Below the pieces are notes generated by a model. The model was not told where the DNA came from, searched no databases, and saw only the letters and a program-made list of their open reading frames with translations. Below are positions 44,066 through 55,153 of a DNA stretch of 64,000 nucleotides, piece by piece. The first letter of the stretch is position 1; the number at the start of each line of letters is the position of its first letter. The stretch is from Heracleum sosnowskyi (taxonomy: Eukaryota > Streptophyta > Magnoliopsida > Apiales > Apiaceae), in the NCBI GenBank assembly GCA_030848705.1, contig JAUIZM010000012.1, positions 3,660,679 to 3,724,678 of the forward strand. The letters are read 5' to 3'. Made by a program: the position numbers and the translations under genes.

Positions 44066-46176
44066 TGAAGGATAACCATGAGAAGAAAGGAAAATTTGAC
44101 ACTAAGTCATTTGAAGGATTATTCATGGGTTACAGTACAGAAAGGACTGCCTACAGAGTTTATGTTATGGAACACAGGATTATTGAAGAAAGTGTAAATG
44201 TCACATTTGATGAAACCAAGTTTCCAGGACTGCATGAAGAAGGAAAGATGCAGACATTTAGATTTGAGAATCAAGGATACTTGGAAGCTGAGGAAATTGT
44301 TGATGAAGAACCTAGCTTCACTCAAATTGTTGAAGTTGATAAAGATACTGTCAATACCACTCCTGTCAACCAAACTCCAGCTCAGTCACAGACCATAACC
44401 TCAAACATTCATAACAGTGGTGACTCTGGAGACAATGAAGAACATGGTGAAGACAATGGGATTGGTGAGCATTCAACTCAACAAACTGAAGCAACTGTTC
44501 CTGTACAATCAAGTAGCTTGCCCAGAATCACCAAGTGGAACAAGGATCACACAAATGACCTTATCATTGGTGACCCTACTTCTGGTGTGAGGACAAGGAA
44601 CAAAGTCTCTGCTGACATCATGTTTTCATGCTTCCTGTCTCAAATGGAACCCAAGACAACTGATGAAGCATTGTTGGATTCTGACTGGGTGATAGCCATG
44701 CAAGAAGAGCTAAATCAGTTTGAAAGGAACAATGTATGGAAGCTGGTTCCAAGACCTAAGGGAAAGTCAGTCATTGAGACCAAATGGGTTTTTAGAAACA
44801 AGCTTGATGAAAATGGATCAGTGACAAGAAACAAAACAAGGCTAGTGGCTAAAGGCTACTGTCAACAGGAAGGAATAGATTATGATGAGACATTTGCACC
44901 TGTTGCAAGACTTGAAGCTATAAGAATCTTTCTAGCCTATGCTGCACACTGCAACTTCAAAGTATTTCAGATGGATGTCAAAAGTGCCTTTCTAAATGGA
45001 GAATTGGAAGAAGAAGTGTATGTTGAACAGCCACCAGGGTTTGAGGATGCTGAAATGTATGATTTTGTATACAAACTCTTCAAAGCTTTGTATGGACTAA
45101 AGCAAGCACCCAGGGCTTGGTATGACACACTTTCCACTTTTCTTTTGGAAAATCAGTTTACTAGAGGAGTTGTGGACAAGACACTTTTCTACAAACACCA
45201 TGGCAAGGACATCATTCCGGTACAAATCTATGTGGATGACATCATTTTTGGTTCTACAAATGAGAAGCTGTGTGAGAAGTTTTCCTCTCTCATGAGTAAC
45301 AAATATGAGATGAGTATGATGGGAGAATTGTCATTCTTTCTGGGATTACAAATTCTTCAACAACCTGATGGAATCTTTATATGTCAAGCTAAATACATCA
45401 AGGAACTTCTCAGAAAGTTCAACTTGGAAGATTCATCACCTGCAAAGACACCAATGTCCACGTCAACTAGTCTGGATCTTGATTCTAAAGGAAAGAAAGT
45501 TGACTCAAGCACCTATAGAGGCATGGTAGGATCTCTCCTATATCTAACTGCTAGAAGACCTGACATCATGTTTGCTACATATCTCTGTGTAAGGTTTCAA
45601 AGTGATCCAAAAGAGTCACACTTAGTAGCGATCAAGAGAATCTTTAGATACTTAAAAGGCACTCCTAATCTAGGTCTTTGGTATTCTAAGAATACTGGAT
45701 TTGATCTGATTGGTTACTCAGACTCAGACTATGCTGGATGCAAGATTGACAGAAAGAGTACTACTGGTAGCTGTCAATTTCTTGGTGGAAGATTGGTCTC
45801 ATGGTTTAGCAAGAAGCAGCATTCAGTTTCTACCTCAACTGCAGAAGCTGAGTATATTGCTGCAGGCAGTTGCTGTGCACAAATTCTATGGATGAAGAAT
45901 CAACTTCTAGATTATGGTCTAGTGTTAAGAGACATTCCTATCTACTGTGACAACACTAGTGCCATAGCCATTTCAGACAATCCAGTTCAACACTCTAGGA
46001 CAAAGCACATTGATATAAGACATCACTTTATCAGAGAGCATGTTGAACAAGGAACTGTGAAGCTGATCTATGTCCCAACTGACAAGCAACTTGCTGACAT
46101 CTTCACTAAGCCATTGGATGAAGCAACCTTCAACAGGTTGGTAAGTGAATTGGGAATGCTGAATCTGGTATGTTGA
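44062..46176 (+). pseudogene. Element C pol remnant (RT and RNase H only)
   Basis: An open 704-codon frame overlaps the gag stop by 4 nt. It begins in what is normally the region just after the integrase core (KGKFDTKSFEGLFMGYSTERTAYRVYV), then gives the linker, reverse transcriptase (YVDD near 45230) and RNase H (GYSDSDYAGCK near 45712; STAEAEY; CDNTSAIA), ending DIFTKPLDE. Protease (DSG) and the integrase HHCC and DDE region are gone, a deletion of roughly 1.3 kb compared with element B. RT and RNase H look intact. With no protease or integrase the element would depend on helpers. Confidence 0.9.
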
Positions 46177-46582
46177 TTTACTCAGTTTTCTATATTTCCA
46201 AATTCTCTTTTGAAGCTCATGACAGCAACTTCAAACCTGCTGTCAAGAGAAGTTACTGTCTACTTGGTCTATGTCTGATATGTGACAGCATGTGTTGATT
46301 TGACTTTTCATGTCAGTATTTTGTGCCAGTCTCATACTTTTAGACTGTGTATGACATTAATGTGGTTACTTGTTAAGTTTGAGAGATAAAAATCTGTTCC
46401 ACTGGACTTTCACACCGTTTTGCATTAATTTGTAGGATTAAAGGAGGACACGACCATTAATTACTTTTGTGGTAGGTGTATGGGTACTCTAACTGTTGAC
46501 CATTAGACTTTAATCCTTAGACGGTTTTGCCTATAAATTAACCTTAGGTTTCACCAGTCTGCTCTCAGTTTTAAAGTAAATA
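46177..46582 (+). promoter_or_regulatory. Element C spacer after pol
   Basis: Non-coding, with several TGACAGCA/TRCTGTCA words at 46219-46290. A TATA-like CCTATAAATTA near 46530 lies about 50 bp before the start of the small acidic ORF. A local promoter here is inference. Confidence 0.4.
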
Positions 46583-46834
46583 ATGGAAAACAAAGTAGGA
46601 ATTGAAGTAGGGCTAAAACGGTGTGATAGTGAACCCGACAGTGAAGAGATTGATGAACTCTTCGAGATGCTGTTGGACGTCATGGATGAGATAGACGAGG
46701 AAAATAAACAGGAAGAGGAGGCCAAGGCTCAGGAAGAAGAGAAGGAGCTTCAGGCACTTCTTGAAGAAGAAGGTCGCTCTGAAGAAGAGATTAAGGAAGA
46801 GCTTTTAGAACTAGTTGATAAAATCATAGAATAA
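46583..46834 (+). CDS. Small acidic coiled-coil ORF of element C (83 aa)
   Basis: ATG 46583 to TAA 46832-46834. The product is strongly acidic, with runs of Glu and regularly spaced Leu (EELLELVDKIIE at the end), and predicts a helical coiled-coil. It has no known motif. It stands between pol and ORF3, 50 bp downstream of a TATA-like site, and has no counterpart in elements A and B. It is open and undamaged although neighbouring ORF3 is broken. It could encode a real accessory protein or be chance; I do not recognise it. Confidence 0.5.
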   Translation: MENKVGIEVGLKRCDSEPDSEEIDELFEMLLDVMDEIDEENKQEEEAKAQEEEKELQALLEEEGRSEEEIKEELLELVDKIIE

Positions 46835-47494
46835 TGTACTCAATGTTCTATTTTTAATGATTTTATCAATAATAATAAAAGTTCTTGTTCTTGTGTTTAT
46901 GATTTGTCTGTGTTAATTGCTTAATATCTGTGTTCAAAAGATTACATTGCTAAATCCATAATTTGTCAATATTAAGTTAAGTGTATGAATAAAGCATTCT
47001 AATAAGTTCATGACAGAACCAATTCTCAATCGAAGTTACTGTCGTTAAGAAGAATACTGTCGTGTGTTTCTTGACAGCAACCTTCTTGACAGCAGGGAAA
47101 GACTTTCTGTCAAGACTTGTAAAGGATACTGTCATTCATATGCTTAACGGTGACAGCAAGTTTTTGCGCAATAGTTGTTGTCGCTCAAAACCTACTGTCA
47201 CCACCTCTTATTACTGACAGATTGTTTCTAGCGCACAGGTTACTGTCAACAATAGTGGACCGTTGAAATTGGATATTTATCCCACGTTGGTCAGTGAATA
47301 ACGGGCAGTAACTGACGTGTTATAAGAGTGGGTTAAGACACGTTCTTTAATTCCATTTTTTTGTGCACAACGTTTGAGATACCTCTATTTATTCCCCAGT
47401 TACTCAGACATATCACTCTCATCGAACTCAAGGCAATATACTTTTCTTCAAACAAAAAGCCACTTTCTTACTTTCTTCTTTTCTTGAAATCTCC
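46835..47494 (+). promoter_or_regulatory. Element C spacer before ORF3
   Basis: 660 bp without a gene. About ten TGACAGCA/TACTGTC words cluster at 47010-47250. A TATTTATCCC near 47274 and pyrimidine-rich sequence near 47440-47490 precede ORF3. It matches the word-rich pol-ORF3 spacer of A and B in position, but not in sequence. Confidence 0.45.
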
Positions 47495-50400
47495 ATGGCA
47501 TCCAAACAGACTCTCTCTCAAACAAACTTTGCTGGCATCTTTCCCCCAAATGATGCTGGTGAAGGTTTCAAAGGACTCGTGTTGTTCTTGAACAAGTCCT
47601 ATCTCGGTTCTGCCATCACCTCAACCCCCATTCTCGACTTAGACAGAATTGAGGCGTTTTGGCGAACTGCTGTTGCTCAAACTGAGGGTGAGAACCCGGG
47701 TATTCAATTCACAATCTCTGGGCAACAATACACTCTTACAGCTGAGGTCATCAACACTGCTCTTGGAATTACACTTGAAGCAGGACACCAATTTGCTGAA
47801 CTTGCCAATGATGACACTCTAAAGAAGCTCTTCTTGAAGATTGGGTATGCATGCCCTATTCTCGAAGAGGGGACTACCAAATGGTATCCGTCTGGTGAAC
47901 TGGATAGGAAGAATCTGAGAAAGGAGTGGAGCATGATACTTGATGTGATGGTCAAGGTGTTCTCTACCAAGTCCACAGGCTGGAATGGAATACCCTCCTA
48001 CATCAAGAAACTGGCACATTCTCTTGTCCATGGATACAAGGTGAATGTTGGAGCTCTCCTCATGGCACACCTCAGGGCTGCCATAGGTAAGAAGGTATCA
48101 ATCTACCATCGCTTCCTTATGATGTGCATTAATTCATTCTGTGATTTTAATGATGCTGCCCCTCGTTTAGAGGCTTGCTCAGTTTTGAAAAAGAACACAC
48201 ACACAATGTTATCTTCACAGAATCTCATATTCCACTTTGTTTCACTCAGCACATGGTTGATCAAGTGTCCAACCCTGATTTACCATTACCATCTGGTTAT
48301 GACTCTTTCACTCTTGAGAATGAAATTGAATTAGACCCAAATTCAGTTAACCCACATTCAACACCATACACTCAGCCTAGGCCCTCTAGACGTTCCAAAG
48401 CCCAAAGAGAAGCCTTGCAAGAATCCAGAAAACGGCCTTTAGAAGCTGATGTTGGTGGTAGCTCTGTGAGTCAAGAGGGAGCCACTGCACCTAGTGCAGC
48501 AAATAAGGAGGCTAGTCAAACAGAACCCCCAGTGGTTCCCCCTGAGCCTAAGAAGAAGAGAGCTAGGAGGACTAAAACCACTGTTAACCAAGCTGCAGTT
48601 TCTCAACAAACTGTGGTTACTGAAAGGGATTCAAACACCTCCATAGATGTGCCTTCTCAACAAGGTGCATCTATTGAAATTGGCCTGTCTCCCAAGGCAC
48701 CCTATATAGAGTCTGCACAAACTCATGGTTCACAACCTGAGGAACCTCCACTTGAAGAAACACACAGTGAGTTAGGGCATAGTGAGGATTTCTCTATTTC
48801 TTTTGATGATCCACATGTTTCTCCTGTGAATCAGCCCCCACTCTCTGCTACACTTTCACCTTCTTCCTTCTCTACACATTCTTTTGTTTCTTCTCCACAA
48901 CCTAGAGAAGGGGACAGTCCCAACCCTTCAGGTTTTGATCATCCATCTCCAATCATGGATGAGCCCCCATCTAGTGGTCCACAAGAACCCATTTCTCAAA
49001 GTGAAATGGACACCACTCCTCCAAACACTGAGCCATGGCAAAGTGGTAGTTTGTCAGAAAATGAAACAGCCAACACTTTGTCTGAACTTGAAGGAGCATC
49101 TTACCTTCAGGAAGATGCTGTCACAGCCTCTGTTGCTGTCAAAGACACTGGCAATGTTGCTGTCCTGGACACAGCTGCTGTCATGGGTGGAGAGAAAGAT
49201 ACTGTCACTACAGAACCTACTGTCACTCCACCTCCCAAAGATGCTGTCATGCCAGAACCTGCGGTCCAGACTCCAACTGACAGTAACATTCATGCCAAAG
49301 ATATTGTCCAGTCCTCTCAGCCTGATTTTGAAGCTGTACTCATTGAGGATGCCTCTGATGATGATCTACCTCTTGCCAAACTCTTAAAGGTACATTCTAA
49401 ATCTTCTCCTTCCATGCATGTTAGTACTGCTCATACCCATGCATCTAGGTTGAGTGAGGGTGTGCAAAAGAAAAGAGAGATAAAATAACAGAGAGGTGAG
49501 CATAAAAATGAGAGGCAGCCAAATGTGCTGGCAAAAGGAGAGGAACTTGAGAATGTCCAGAGAGACTTTGAGGGAGCCCACACTATTCAGGCATTAGGCC
49601 TTGAGAGTCAATCTGTGAGGGGTGATGAGATCACTCAAAAACACCCTGAGAGTGTGAGAACCCCCATAGCCTCCAAGCCCCTTTCTTTTCCTTCCCCTCC
49701 AAGAAGGTTAAGGTCTGGTGGCCCCTCTGCTACTTTTGGTAACAGGATTGCAGCTCTGGAAGGACAGTGTGCTACTTTGAACTCCAAGATGGACTCTCTC
49801 TCTCAACTGGTGGTTGATGGTTTTGCTGCTACTCAGCTCTCTATCCAGTTCCTCACTGACCTAATAGCTGCCAACTCAACTAAGGGGGAGAAGGTAGCAA
49901 GATCAGAATCAATATCTATTCAGGAATCAGGTGGAACTCAGGGGGAGCCAGTAGCTGTGAAGACCAAAGGGGAGCTAAGGGGAAAGTAATGTCTAAGGGG
50001 GAGCAAGTCAAACCAAGAAGTGGACAATCAAAGGATAAAGCTGAAGAGCTTGTTGAAGTTGACTTGGATGGAGAAAGAGTACTGATGTCTAAGGCAACTC
50101 AAGATGCAATGCAAAGAAGACCTGCATCTAGACATCCAATTCTACCTCCTGTGAAAATCAGAGAGCCAACTCCAGCAACTCAAGAATCTGCTCTACAAAG
50201 AAGATGGAGAGAAATGGAGGAACAGAATAAGATTTGGAAAGGTAAAGGGAAACTGCCTGAATCCATCCATAAAGGAAATACTTGGTCCAATGGTACTGAG
50301 TATGATCAAGAAGAAGCCAATACTCTAATGGTGGATTACAGGGAGAGCACATTACACAATCATGACAGTGAATTTAGCAGTTTGGTGGAAGAAGCAATGA

Positions 50401-50966
50401 ATGCTCCAAGCAACCGTCCAACCAACACCACAAAACTGTTAAAGGATCAAATCACCAGTGTCAGTGTAATGGTGAATGATGAGAAAAGATGGGCTGTAAG
50501 TATCTATTTCACTTCTGGCATATCTTATTTCATCACAATGCAGTTATTGCAGAGTCTGCCAGCAAAGGTGTTGTGTGCTTTGAAGGGAAAGATCAGGGCA
50601 ACTCAAACATCATTCAATGAAATATTGGATCTGTAAATCCAGAACCTGATCACACAAAAGCTACCTGAAGTCTACACAAATCCACCAAGTGTTTTCTACG
50701 GATCTAAAACTAAGGATGACACAAGAAGGAACAGCTTCATGAATTTGGTTAGCCCATCCAGAATGGAAACCAAGTCAATTCTGAAAGTGTTAGATGGAAT
50801 ACTCAGTTCAAATGCCAATCCAGGAAGAGTTATGATGTTCAAGAGATCTACAAAATGCTGGTGTTGAGAGACAAGGCACTGGGAGCTATAGTGAAGGAAC
50901 TAATCTCTAGAGCCAATGCCAAAAGAAATTATCAAGGTGGAAGCTGTCTCTATGACATTCCTCCTC

Positions 50967-50997
<31 letters not shown>

Positions 50998-52504
50998 GGT
51001 TGGAGGTGGTGAAGCTTCTGGAAATGCTGGTGGAAGTAATTCTGGGAATACTGGTATTCAATCTCAGAATGAAGGCAATGAAGAAACTCCTAGTCAAGAA
51101 AAGAAAGATGCTGGTGCAACAGATGAAGAGGAGCCAAGAATACTGGAAGCTTTGGAGGCAAGCATTCTTAGATGTGCTATTGATTGCATAAATGCAGAAA
51201 AGGATGCTGTCACCAAAGGTACTGTCGACAAGGATACTATCGACAAAGATACTGTCAAGAAAGGTTCTGTCAAGGATGAAACCAAAGTTACTGTCAAGCC
51301 CATAAGACTGAAAGCCAAAGCAAGAGCATGGTTTTCCAGACAGAAACCTGAAGGAAAGCACAAGTACTCAGGAAAGGAAAAGGCCACTGGATTTGGCAGG
51401 AATCTTAAGAAGCCAATTCAATCAATACCTCCCAACAGTCTTAAGATACAACAGATGCAATCTAGAGGAATCAAGAGTGTTGAGGTCAAGATGGATGCAA
51501 ATCAAGAGGTCACTGAGTACATTCTGTGGTGGGAAGAATCAAGATCTACCAAGGTTGATAAGGATTTCAATCTGGTCTCCACATCAACCAGTGGTAGGAT
51601 ATCAACCTTAGATAAAAGAAGAATTGACTTCTTCTACCTGGAAAGAATGGTAGAGTTGCTGGAGAGCTATGAAAATGTTCCAGAGTCTGTTATGGAACAT
51701 ATTCTGAAATATCAAGCTGATAGGGATGCTGAATTCTATCAGAAATTTGGCTACAACTTTGCAGATTTTGATGATGCTGATATTTCAACTGATTTACTAG
51801 CTTCTCCTATACCATATCACTGGTACTATGAGTTTGATGATTCACCCACAGAAGAAAGGAAAACCCAACCCACAGAGGAAGGGCAACCCAAGCCAAGCAA
51901 AAGACCTGACTCTTCTCAATACGCTCAATATCAGTCAGAACTTGATAAGAAGGAAGCTGAACTCGTGGAAAGATGCAAGACTGCCAACAAGGCAGAAAGT
52001 GAAGCTCCAAATTATCAAACATGTATGCTGGAAAATCCCTTAAGAATCAAGCATCTAAAAGAAGAAATCTATGTTTGCAGCTTGCACAAGCTAAAACCAA
52101 CTATTCTGAAGGATTTACAGTATATGGTTGCTGGATCAATTCATCCCCTGGAGCAGATCTGTTCTGACAAGATAGAGGAATTATTGGAAAGGAGAAAAGG
52201 AGAAGATTCAAAGCTGGACAAGCAAAGGAGGATGTCTCTCAATGCTTATCGTGGAAGTAGATTCAAGCTCATTCATGAAGAACTCCACTTCAGAAGCTAT
52301 CCATTTGATCAAGAGCAATGGTTGAATCTCAGGGATGCTAGTTCTCTTATTTCTCCTACTATCAAGAAGATCATTGAAGAAATAGAAGATGCTGCAGTCA
52401 CACCTGCTGAAATCTCTCTTGTAGAAGGTCTAAGAGGCTGCTTGGTAGAAGCTCTCAGAAGAGAGGAAGTAACAAGACAGAAGAGGAAATCTCAAGCTAA
52501 GTAA
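47495..52504 (+). pseudogene. Element C third ORF (ORF3), broken
   Basis: ATG 47495 (MASKQTLSQTNFAGIF) opens the counterpart of A/B ORF3. The N-terminal globular domain again has a FTISGQQYTLTAEVINTALGI-like core and a conserved YHRFLMM block near 48100 (YYARFLMM in A/B). A frameshift near 48185, TAA at 49486-49488, a frame change at TAA 49987-49989, TAA/TGA breaks between 50634 and 50870, then an open stretch from 50855 to TAA 52502-52504 show that it is dead. The middle is Ser/Pro/Thr-rich with repeated DAVT/DTVK from the CTGTCA word (49116-49290, 51205-51300). An acidic run of nine Asp lies near 50970, and the C-terminus is Lys/Glu-rich and helical. Function unknown. Confidence 0.75.
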
Positions 52505-52582
52505 ACATTCTAAATCCATTCTGATCTTGTTAGTTAAGTTGTCAGCATATATTGTAAATTTGTTGTTATTGTCCATAAAAAC

Positions 52583-52596
52583 AAATTGGGGGAGAT
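52583..52596 (+). other. Polypurine tract of element C
   Basis: AAATTGGGGGAGAT directly before the 3' LTR, matching that of element A. Confidence 0.8.
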
Positions 52597-53654
52597 TGTT
52601 GGGATTTATGGGTGATAGCATAGGAACAACTTAACTTTGTATAGACTTAATTTCTTAATTAAGTAGAACATACTGTCACAGCCAAAGTATGTTCTTTTAA
52701 TCAGTATGCAATGTTATTTTAATTGTGTAATTTGGAAGAAGTTCACTTTCTGTGTTCAAGCCTCAAAGAATGCATATTAGATGACAGCATGAATAAAGGT
52801 TACTGTCATAAGCATTGATAGTAAGATTACAAGAAGACAAAATGTTGCGAGTCAAGACAGCATATTCACTCTGACAGCAACATTGGCGGAAGACTACGCG
52901 ACAGCAACTTTAGCCCTCGACAGCAAGTTTGGAAACCTCGACAGCACACTATACGGGGAACTCTTACTGTCACCAAAAGCACATTCCTGTGACAGCAAGC
53001 TTTGCGGCAAAAGTAACTGTCTCGAGAAAGATCCTTGTTCTAGGTATCTTTCTCAGTCAAACCCCGTGACAGTTTCAATGTTCAAGAAACAGGCGTGTTG
53101 CAGTATCCCTAAGCTGCACCAAGTCTGCAAGACTACGACAGAAGCTTCAAGCACTGCAAATAAAAGCGAATCAATTCAAGAGCAAGGTCAAGTCTCTATT
53201 TGCTGAATTGTTTTAGCTAGAAATAGAATGAATCTAGGTTGATTTCTTTGTAATGTATATCTGACATTGTTAGCAATTTAGGAAAGTCACATGGGTAGAC
53301 ACTTTGTAAGAAGCTGCCACTTGATAATGACAGCAGCTTCACAGACCCGTGTTGACAGTGATAGGATTAGTTTTATACTTAGACTATTAATTCACTCTAG
53401 AAAAGTAACGAAGACAAACAAGTGTCTTGAAGAAAAACCGAAGCTCAAGAATTCTCTCTTGAGGTTGTAGCAATACTTTGCAAAATAAATAAAACATTTA
53501 TTTTGTGAATCCTGTCTTCTCGATTATACTGTTTGTGAATGCATACATATTATTGATAACATTAAATCTTAGTTTTGGTTGTTGAAACTGAGATTGAATT
53601 TTATCAGTATTGCATTCATCCCCCCCCCCCTTCTGCAATACACGAGGACCAACA
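52597..53654 (+). repeat. Element C 3' LTR
   Basis: 1058 bp, partner of 40687-41749, with an 11-C run where the 5' LTR has 16. It is followed by the TTGAT duplication and host sequence. Confidence 0.95.
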
Positions 53655-53659
53655 TTGAT

Positions 53660-53889
53660 TCAAACAACTGAAATAGTACTTTTAATCTATCTAAATTATG
53701 GACAATAAAAATAGTGCATAAATTATAATTGAGTAGACAAAAAATTATGAACTTAGTTTCTTATTTATAGGCCAATATCTTGACATGCAATTCTAATAAT
53801 GTTGTCAGTCACAGCATAATCCTAAGATAAACAGAACATAGTAAGATATCTACATGAAGCATGTGAATATATTATAACATAAAACGAAT
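53660..53889. other. Short AT-rich spacer after element C
   Basis: Nothing recognisable. It continues the sequence interrupted at 40686 and runs into the 3' end of the minus-strand coiled-coil gene. Confidence 0.4.
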
Positions 53890-54504
53890 TCAGATATTAC
53901 GCCTTAAATCATCCACTCGAGCGGTCATTGTTGATTTTTGATCCTGAATTTCACCAGCCTTGATTATCCAGTCGCTTATCCTTTTAATCCATTCCGCTTT
54001 AAACTTTTTAAAACCTGCTAACATTTCTTCCAACTGATCTTTGCACTGCTTCACGTGACCATTCAGAGAAGTTGAAGTATCTTCCAGAAATCTTCTTTCA
54101 CTTCCTGCATAGTCTCTATCAATTTGCACATTTGTCGTTGATGATTCACCAACTGCTGCATCTGGATTTCCTTTCAACACTTTGTTAAGGTGCCTGCAAT
54201 TTATAAACATGAACTGTATATCAACAGAAAAAATAGTAAATAGTTGAGCAAAACATTTCTGAATAACTATAATTAAAATTAGAAATACGTATGTGTACAT
54301 GTATTTTTCCTCTAGTCCAATAGTGCGAGCAAATAATTCTGTTTGTCTATCTTCCATACTTTTGAAAAACAAACAGAAATCTTCATTTGCTATACGTATA
54401 TCTTCATTTAACTCTGCAGATGAAATGTTGATGCTATTCAAGTCATTCACCACCAAATTCTTCATGTTAGAATATCTTCTCCTATTTGCAGATGGTGAAC
54501 TCAT
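53890..54504 (-). CDS. Unrecognised coiled-coil protein, two exons (169 aa)
   Basis: Exons 54504-54299 and 54193-53890 are joined at a good GT-AG intron (donor GTACAC, acceptor ATTGCAG), giving an unbroken 169-residue frame from MSSPSANRRRYSNMK to the stop at 53890. Splicing keeps phase across an AT codon split. The protein is hydrophilic, with regularly spaced Leu/Ile/Phe in the first half (a helical stretch around FKSMEDRQTELFARTIGLEEKY) and a Lys/Glu-rich second helix (KQCKDQLEEMLAGFKKFKAEWIKRI), so it is probably a small coiled-coil protein. I know no family for it. It lies next to a multi-B3 gene on the same strand and opposite to the Helitron genes. Captured or Helitron-borne cargo is possible. 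Confidence 0.5.
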   Translation of the reverse strand: MSSPSANRRRYSNMKNLVVNDLNSINISSAELNEDIRIANEDFCLFFKSMEDRQTELFARTIGLEEKYMYTYVFLILIIVIQKCFAQLFTIFSVDIQFMFINCRHLNKVLKGNPDAAVGESSTTNVQIDRDYAGSERRFLEDTSTSLNGHVKQCKDQLEEMLAGFKKFKAEWIKRISDWIIKAGEIQDQKSTMTARVDDLRRNI

Positions 54505-54724
54505 CTTTGTAAATACGGATATGATGTTAGTGATGATTGTTATTGTAATCTAAAAGACAGAAAATAGTATTTATAATAATGTTTAAAGAGTAATCCAATA
54601 GTCATCAGTTATAAAACTGCTATAACCTGTACATGTAACTGCACATAAGTTACTTTTGAGTGGTAACTGCTCAATAGTTAATAATATTTGTAAGTAGTTT
54701 AAATTAATTCAACATGATTTTTTT

Positions 54725-54885
54725 TTAAAAACGTAATATATTTATAGAATATAAGATTAGATCTTATATTTTGACCAAATTAATTAATTTTAAAGACGTA
54801 ATATATTTATAGAATATAAGATCAAATCTTAAATCTTATAGATTTAAAATTAGAATATAATTTTTAAAGACGTAATATATTCAAC
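54725..54885. repeat. Short AT-rich tandem repeat (about 62 bp period)
   Basis: The unit ACGTAATATATTTATAGAATATAAGAT appears near 54731 and 54795, and partly near 54867. It lies upstream of the minus-strand coiled-coil gene, and the local sequence is otherwise AT-rich. No other feature is seen between 54505 and 55150. Confidence 0.6.
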
Positions 54886-55153
54886 AATTTGATGAGATAC
54901 TGGATGCTTACCGAAAGAGGGGAAACTATAAGATCTGGTCACAATATATCAGTTGCTTCTACAATCCAAAACCAAAAACTCAAACTAATAGAAGGAAGTT
55001 CAAATATACGCAAATATCTGAAAAGTATACTTAAGTTTTCAAAACTATTCATAACCAGATTTAAAGCACCTTTCTCCAATATTTAACATCCTCTACTAAG
55101 AAGCACCATGCTTCTAAAAGTTATGTTACAAGTACCAAATTATTTATAGCATA

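Larger units (their letters stand above)
40687..53654 (+). mobile_element. Element C: second SIRE-like copia family, internally deleted
   Basis: LTRs begin TGTTGGGATT and end ACCAACA, with a 5 bp duplication TTGAT (40682-40686 and 53655-53659). The internal order is PBS, gag, RT-RNase H only, a small acidic ORF, a long broken ORF3 and a polypurine tract. Protease, the GAG-pre-integrase region and the integrase core are absent. By eye the two LTRs differ at about 15 of about 1060 sites, so insertion was fairly recent. It is related to A/B in Gag and RT but has different LTRs and a different dispersed word (TGACAGC/GCTGTCA). It is non-autonomous. Confidence 0.95.
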
